Positions 59,751 to 64,000 of a stretch of 64,000 nucleotides of DNA are shown here, one piece after another. The stretch comes from Streptomyces glaucescens. GTDB taxonomy: Bacteria > Actinomycetota > Actinomycetes > Streptomycetales > Streptomycetaceae. The notes beneath the pieces are model-generated. The model made no database searches. It worked only from the letters and a program-made list of their open reading frames with translations, and was not told the DNA's origin. The DNA is taken from contig NZ_CP009438.1 in NCBI RefSeq assembly GCF_000761215.1, positions 5,684,501-5,748,500 of the forward strand, written 5' to 3'. A program made the translations under genes and the position numbers. Each line of letters begins with the position of its first letter. The stretch's first letter is position 1.

Positions 59751-60599
59751 ATGAACGCCATCATCTCCGCATCCGCACTCGCCGGCGCACTGGCGGGGCC
59801 GAACCCGCCCGTACTGCTCGATGTCCGCTGGCAGCTCAGTCTGGCCAGGGCGGCGGGCGAGCCGCCCTTCGACGGCCGCGCGGCGTACGCGGCCGGGCAC
59901 CTGCCCGGCGCCGTCTTCGTCGACCTGGACCGGGAGTTGGCCGGGACCCCGGGGGCGCGGGGCCGGCATCCGCTGCCCGGCCTGGCGGAGTTCGGCGCCG
60001 TGATGCGCCGCGCGGGCGTGTCGTCCGGGACGCCGGTCGTCGTGTACGACGGCGGACAGGGCTGGGCCGCGGCCCGCGCCTGGTGGATGCTGCGCTGGAC
60101 GGGTCACCCGGACGTGCGGGTCCTCGACGGCGGGTTGCCGTCCTGGGAGGGGCCGTTGTCCCAGGAGGAGCCGACGCCCCGGGAGGGTGACTTCCAGCCG
60201 GTCGCGGGACCGGGGCTGCTGGACGCCGACGGCGCGGCCGCGCTGGCTCGTTCCGGCGTGTTGTTCGACGCGCGCGCGGCGGAGCGGTACCGGGGGGAGG
60301 TGGAGCCGATCGACCGGGTCGGCGGGCACATCCCGGGTGCGGTCTCCGCACCGACCACCGAGAACGTGACCTCCGACGGCCGCTTCCTGCCTGCCGGGGA
60401 ACTGCGGGCCCGCTTCGAGGCCCTGGGCGCCCGTGCGGACACGGAGGTCGGCGTGTACTGCGGTTCGGGCGTCTCCGGCGCCCACGAGGTGCTGGCCCTG
60501 GCGGTGGCGGGCATCCCGGCGGCCCTCTACGTGGGCTCCTGGTCGGAGTGGTCGTCGGACCCGGAGCGTCCGGTGGCGGTCGGAGCGGATCCGCAGTAG
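59751..60599 (+). CDS. sseA: Thiosulfate/mercaptopyruvate sulfurtransferase (two rhodanese domains)
   Basis: 282 aa. Two rhodanese domains: the first has LLDVRWQL, YAAGHLPGAVFVDLDREL and a non-catalytic site VVVYDGGQGWAAARAWWML. The second has FDARAAERYRGEVEPIDRVGGHIPGA and the active Cys in VYCGSGVSGAHEVLAL. It moves sulfur from thiosulfate or 3-mercaptopyruvate to acceptors. ATG 59751 has AGGATGG 6 nt upstream. Family assignment is strong; the gene symbol is a best fit among SseA-type enzymes. Confidence 0.88.
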   Translation: MNAIISASALAGALAGPNPPVLLDVRWQLSLARAAGEPPFDGRAAYAAGHLPGAVFVDLDRELAGTPGARGRHPLPGLAEFGAVMRRAGVSSGTPVVVYDGGQGWAAARAWWMLRWTGHPDVRVLDGGLPSWEGPLSQEEPTPREGDFQPVAGPGLLDADGAAALARSGVLFDARAAERYRGEVEPIDRVGGHIPGAVSAPTTENVTSDGRFLPAGELRARFEALGARADTEVGVYCGSGVSGAHEVLALAVAGIPAALYVGSWSEWSSDPERPVAVGADPQ

Positions 60600-60738
60600 C
60601 GCGGTAGCGCAGGGGTGCGGACGGGCGTACGGAGGCGCAAGGAGGCGCCCGGACGCACTCCGCGCCCCTGCGTGCGCCGTCACTGCTCACGACGACCCGA
60701 GCCGCCGGGTCGTTCCCTGCGCGCACGGCGTACGCGAT

Positions 60739-60771
60739 CCGGGCCCGCGCCGGTCAACGGCGCGGGCCCGG
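60739..60771. terminator. Convergent terminator between sulfurtransferase and sepH
   Basis: CCGGGCCCGCGCC (60739-60751) pairs with GGCGCGGGCCCGG (60759-60771), 7-nt loop. Confidence 0.85.
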
Positions 60772-60786
60772 ACCCCGTACGGCCGG

Positions 60787-61851
60787 TTACTCCTGCTTCT
60801 TGCGGCGCGTGCCGAAGACGATCTCGTCCCAGCTGGGCACGGCCGCGCGGCGGCCCGGGCGGACGCCGTCCGCTTCGGCCTGGCGGTCGGTGGCACCGAT
60901 CAGGCGGTCGCGGTGGCTGCCCACCGAGCGGGGCATGAGGACGTCGGCGTAGGCGGAACCGGCCGAGGCGGCGGGCGCCGGCGGCTCCTCCACCGCGGGC
61001 TCGTCGTCGTCGGGCTCCTCGCCGGCCTCGCCGGGCCGCTCCGGGACCACCAGGTCCCCGCGGAAGCTCGGCACGGCCTCCAGCAGGCTGGTCAGCGAGT
61101 CCCGCTCGCCCGACGCCGTCGCCGCGGTCTCCTCCGCGGGCTCGGGCACCGGGGCGGGCAGGTTCGGCCGCTCCCGGTCGCGGTCGCGGTCCCGGTCCAG
61201 GGATCCGGCCAGCGCGCGGTCGCGCGGCAGCCGGGCGATCCGCGGCACGAACGGGAAGCTGGGCTCGGGCGCCCCGAGGTCGTCGGACTCGCCGATCAGC
61301 GAGCGCGCCTCGGCGTCGACGGCCTGCACGAGCCGCCGGGGCGGGTCGTAGGTCCAGCTCGCCGAGTGCGGCTCGCCCGCCACACGGTAGACCAGCAGCA
61401 CTTCCCAGGTGCCGTCGTCGCGGCGCCAGGAGTCCCACTGGACGGTGTCCTTCTCGGCGCCGCGCAGCAGCAGCCGCTCCTGGACGGCCTCGCCGAGCAG
61501 CGGACCGGAGTTCTCGCCGGGGCGGCGCACCGGGGTCTTGCGGGCCCGCTCGGCCATGAAGGCGCGCTCGGCGAGCACCGGGCCCTCGAAGCGGCGTACG
61601 CGATCGACGGGGATGCCGGCCATCTGGGCGACCTCTTCCGCGGTCGCACCCGCGCGTATACGCGCCTGGATGTCGCGGGGGCGGAGATGGCTCTCCACCT
61701 CGATCTCGATCTGGCCGAGGCGGGGACGGTCGCCGCGCACGGCGGCGCGGAGCCGTTCGTCGATCGGAAGCGTGTACTCCGTGCTGTCCGCAGCCTTCAG
61801 CACCAGCCGTGTGCCGTCATTGGAGACGGCCACGACACGCAGTTCGGGCAT
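60787..61851 (-). CDS. sepH: Cell division protein SepH (FtsZ-binding, DUF3071)
   Basis: 354 aa. The N-terminal DUF3071 domain (ELRVVAVSNDGTRLVLKAAD, then RPRDIQARIRAGATAEEVAQMAGIPVDRVRRFEGPVL in parts) contains the helix-turn-helix segment that contacts FtsZ. The C-terminal half is disordered and acidic with conserved ends. SepH stimulates FtsZ ring formation in streptomycetes and is needed for sporulation septa. GGGAGG is 5 nt before ATG 61851. It is joined functionally to WhiH in this window through sporulation septation, though distant. Confidence 0.92.
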   Translation of the reverse strand: MPELRVVAVSNDGTRLVLKAADSTEYTLPIDERLRAAVRGDRPRLGQIEIEVESHLRPRDIQARIRAGATAEEVAQMAGIPVDRVRRFEGPVLAERAFMAERARKTPVRRPGENSGPLLGEAVQERLLLRGAEKDTVQWDSWRRDDGTWEVLLVYRVAGEPHSASWTYDPPRRLVQAVDAEARSLIGESDDLGAPEPSFPFVPRIARLPRDRALAGSLDRDRDRDRERPNLPAPVPEPAEETAATASGERDSLTSLLEAVPSFRGDLVVPERPGEAGEEPDDDEPAVEEPPAPAASAGSAYADVLMPRSVGSHRDRLIGATDRQAEADGVRPGRRAAVPSWDEIVFGTRRKKQE

Positions 61852-62356
61852 GGGGACCTCCCGGGTGGTGCCTGCCGACGTCACGTGCGTCGCTGCTTCC
61901 GCTAGTCGAGTGTGGCCTGCCCGGGTGCAGCCTGCCACAACCTTGCCGAGTTGCCCGGCGTGTCGGGCACGGGCCCTGGATCGCCGTTATGGCACGGTTA
62001 CCTATTCGCAACGCTAAGTGACCAACTCCGTCACCCTGTGCAACAAGCCCCCTCCCGGCGGTCCTTGGCGGGCCCCGGACACCCTGGCGGGAGACCGGAC
62101 CCAGGGCTCGCAACAGTACTCCATTCGGACCACGAGCGTGGATCGGCGCGCCGCCGAACTTCTCGCGCGGCGCGGGACCCGACCGTCTGTGACCGGTTTA
62201 CGTGATCACAAACGTGGCGTACTTCACGGCGTCACCGGAAGCGGGCCCGGCGGTGCCGGCCCCGCGTCCGGAGCGGCCCGGCGGGGTACGAACTGACGCC
62301 CGGGGGAGGGGTTCGGCGGACGGGACGGGACGGGCGACCCGGCTCCCGGCCGTCCG
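61852..62356. other. Intergenic region between sepH and lactone oxidase, 505 bp
   Basis: Upstream of sepH (minus) and downstream of the oxidase (minus). I see no coding sequence. Short open frames have no ribosome site. Likely holds the sepH promoter and leader. Confidence 0.55.
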
Positions 62357-63676
62357 TCACGCCCCCAGGACCCGGCGCAAGTAGTCGTTCTGGAAGCGCC
62401 GCTCCGGGTCCAGCCGGTCCCGCAGCGCCGTGAACTCGCCGAAGCGCGGGTACACCCCCGCGAGGTACTCCGCGTCGCGCGTGTGCACCTTGCCCCAGTG
62501 CGGGCGCCCCTCGTGCGCCGTGAAGATGCGCTCGGCAGCGGTGAAGTACCGCTGGTAGGGCGTGCCGCGGAACATGTGGACGGCGATGTACGCGCTGTCC
62601 CGGCCGGACGCCGTGGACAGCGTGATGTCGTCGGCCGGGGCGGTCCGCACCTCCACCGGGAAGCTGATCCGCAGCGGGGAGCGGTCGACCATCGCCTTCA
62701 GCTCGCGCAGGGTGTCCACCACCGCCTCGCGCGGCACGGCGTACTCCATCTCCACGAAGCGCACCCGGCGCGGCGACGTGAAGACCCGGTAGGGGATGTC
62801 GGTGTAGCTCCGCGCGGACAGCGCCCTGCTGGAGATCCGGGCGAGCGCGGGGATGGCGGCGGGCGCCGCGCGGCCGACCCAGTTGGCCGCCTGGAAGACG
62901 CCGTTGGACAGGAACTCGTCCTCGAACCAGCCCCTGAACGGGCCCACCGGCCGTTCCGGCCCGGCGCTGCGGTTGTTGCGCTTGGTGGTGGTGCTGCCGG
63001 TGTGCGGGAACCAGTAGAACTCGAAGTGCTCGTTCTCGGCCCACAGTTCGTCGAAGTCGGCGAGCACCCGGTCCAGCGGCATGGGCTCCTCGCGCGCGTG
63101 GAGCAGGAAGAGGGGCTCGATGGCGAAGGTGATCGCGGTGACGATGCCCAGGGCGCCGAGTCCGATCCGGGCCGCCGCGAAGACCTCCGGGTTCTCCTCC
63201 GCGGAACAGGTGAGCAGCGAGCCGTCCGCGGTGACCATCTCCAGTGCGGTGATCTGGGCGGCGATCGAACCGGAGTCGCGGCCGGTGCCGTGGGTGCCGG
63301 TGCTGGTGGCGCCCGAGACGGTCTGCTCCATGATGTCGCCCATGTTGGCCAGCGACAGACCCTCGCGGGCCAGGGCCACGTTGAGCCGCTTGAGCGGGGT
63401 GCCGGCCAGGACCGTGACGGTGCCCGCCTCCCGGTCGATGTCGCGGATGCCGGTCAGCAGCTGCGGGCGTATCAGGACCCCGCCGGTGGCGGCTATGGAC
63501 GTGAAGGAGTGTCCCGTGCCGACCGCCTTCACCGGCAGGCCGTCCTCCGCCGCCCGGAGCACCGCCGCGGCCAGCTCCTGCACCGTCGCCGGGGTGACCT
63601 CCCGCGCCGGGCGCGCGGTGACGTTGCCGCCCCAGTTACGCCACGTGCCGTTCTTCCCGCTCGCCGTGCTGCTCAA
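62357..63676 (-). CDS. FAD-linked D-arabinono-1,4-lactone oxidase-type enzyme
   Basis: 439 aa, VAO/PCMH flavoprotein. The N-terminal FAD domain has VKAVGTGHSFTSIAATGGVLI; the His in GHS is the usual covalent FAD site. It also has MGDIMEQTVSGATSTGTHGTG. The C-terminal ALO domain ends PHWGKVH and RFGEFTALRDRLDPERRFQNDYLRRVLG. Members oxidise sugar-1,4-lactones or alditols with oxygen, giving hydrogen peroxide. TTG 63676 has GGGGAGG 5 nt upstream and gives an MSSTASGKNGTWRNWGG start. The gene overlaps the upstream MFS gene by 41 bp in another frame. Substrate unknown. Confidence 0.85.
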   Translation of the reverse strand: MSSTASGKNGTWRNWGGNVTARPAREVTPATVQELAAAVLRAAEDGLPVKAVGTGHSFTSIAATGGVLIRPQLLTGIRDIDREAGTVTVLAGTPLKRLNVALAREGLSLANMGDIMEQTVSGATSTGTHGTGRDSGSIAAQITALEMVTADGSLLTCSAEENPEVFAAARIGLGALGIVTAITFAIEPLFLLHAREEPMPLDRVLADFDELWAENEHFEFYWFPHTGSTTTKRNNRSAGPERPVGPFRGWFEDEFLSNGVFQAANWVGRAAPAAIPALARISSRALSARSYTDIPYRVFTSPRRVRFVEMEYAVPREAVVDTLRELKAMVDRSPLRISFPVEVRTAPADDITLSTASGRDSAYIAVHMFRGTPYQRYFTAAERIFTAHEGRPHWGKVHTRDAEYLAGVYPRFGEFTALRDRLDPERRFQNDYLRRVLGA

Positions 63677-64000
63677 CGGTGCCTCCCCGACCCGTAGCCG
63701 GCCTCTTGAGCCGGCGGTAACCGAGGAAACCGACCGCGACCGCGACGGCACCGGACACCGCCGGAACCCCGTACCCGGCCCGCGCGCCGGCGGCGTCGAT
63801 CACCCAGCCGGCCGCCGAGGAGCCGAGGGCGACCCCCACCGCGAGACCGGTGCTCACCCAGGTCATGCCCTCGGTGAGCTGCGCGCGTGGTACGTGCTCT
63901 TCGATGAGGGACATCGTCGTGATCATCGTGGGAGCGATGGACAGACCCGCGACGAAGAGCGCCACGGCCAGAAACGGCAGGTTCCCGACCAGTAGGAGGG
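63636..64000 (-). CDS. MFS transporter, C-terminal part (runs off the window)
   Basis: At least 120 residues, truncated by the window end (5' part missing). LLLVGNLPFLAVALFVAGLSIAPTMITTMSLIEEHVPRAQLTEGMTWVSTGLAVGVALGSSAAGWVIDAAGARAGYGVPAVSGAVAVAVGFLGYRRL (in parts) carries the last three helices of an MFS exporter, then a basic tail. The stop lies 41 bp inside the oxidase gene, so the two genes are probably co-transcribed. Substrate cannot be inferred. Confidence 0.78.
   Translation of the reverse strand, partial: LLLVGNLPFLAVALFVAGLSIAPTMITTMSLIEEHVPRAQLTEGMTWVSTGLAVGVALGSSAAGWVIDAAGARAGYGVPAVSGAVAVAVGFLGYRRLKRPATGRGGTVEQHGEREERHVA

Noticed and set aside
1..64000. tRNA, rRNA or IS elements
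   Set aside because: No tRNA acceptor/TPsiC patterns, rRNA blocks, transposase-like proteins or terminal inverted repeats were recognised.

Overview
The window is about 72 % GC chromosome from a Streptomyces species. The evidence is the codon use, many GTG/TTG starts, putative leaderless genes, and a gene order I recognise from memory as the core-chromosome neighbourhood of hrdB and whiH (the SCO5800-SCO5855 interval of S. coelicolor). I see no rRNA, tRNA, CRISPR array, insertion sequence or integrase, and most of the window reads as ordinary conserved chromosome.

Layout. 0-6 kb is the most accessory part: two tandem secreted lipoprotein trypsin-like proteases, then an NIS siderophore synthetase paired with an IucB-type acetyltransferase. 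6-14 kb is DNA damage and dNTP supply: a DinG-type helicase, LexA, NrdR and the B12-dependent ribonucleotide reductase NrdJ. 14-22 kb holds TerD-like, histidine-phosphatase and ADP-ribosylglycohydrolase genes, a small lower-GC islet, a drug-efflux MFS/TetR divergent pair with twin operators, and rnhB. 22-28 kb holds RecQ fused to a phosphoribosyltransferase-like tail, a DUF4192 protein and a NrtR-like Nudix regulator. 28-38 kb holds a one-chain ABC transporter, sporulation regulator WhiH, the principal sigma factor HrdB, a secreted trypsin and topoisomerase IV subunit ParE. 38-44 kb is a carboxylate-uptake module (DUF485 plus SSS symporter) with a CitA/CitB-type two-component system, then an iron-box-controlled ferredoxin-like gene and a CobW GTPase. 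44-53 kb holds ParC, an M16 peptidase pair, a c-di-AMP-riboswitch-controlled M23 cell-wall peptidase, a GntR regulator and HPr with a DasR site. 53-64 kb holds a Pat-type protein acetyltransferase, DUF5998, a phosphodiesterase-like protein, thymidine kinase, a VOC protein, a sulfurtransferase, SepH, a sugar-lactone oxidase and the tail of an MFS gene.

How the genes work together. Genome maintenance dominates: DinG, LexA, RecQ, RNase HII, topoisomerase IV, NrdR/NrdJ and thymidine kinase. Three of these genes (dinG-type, recQ, parC) carry upstream sequences matching the RecA-NDp/PafBC DNA-damage promoter motif, while lexA has a separate near-match LexA box, so two damage pathways seem to meet here. 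Development and envelope functions (WhiH, HrdB, SepH, M23 peptidase) and nutrient sensing (HPr/DasR, CitAB-like, iron box, NrtR-like) make up most of the rest.

All family names come from reading the translated sequences. No database search was run.
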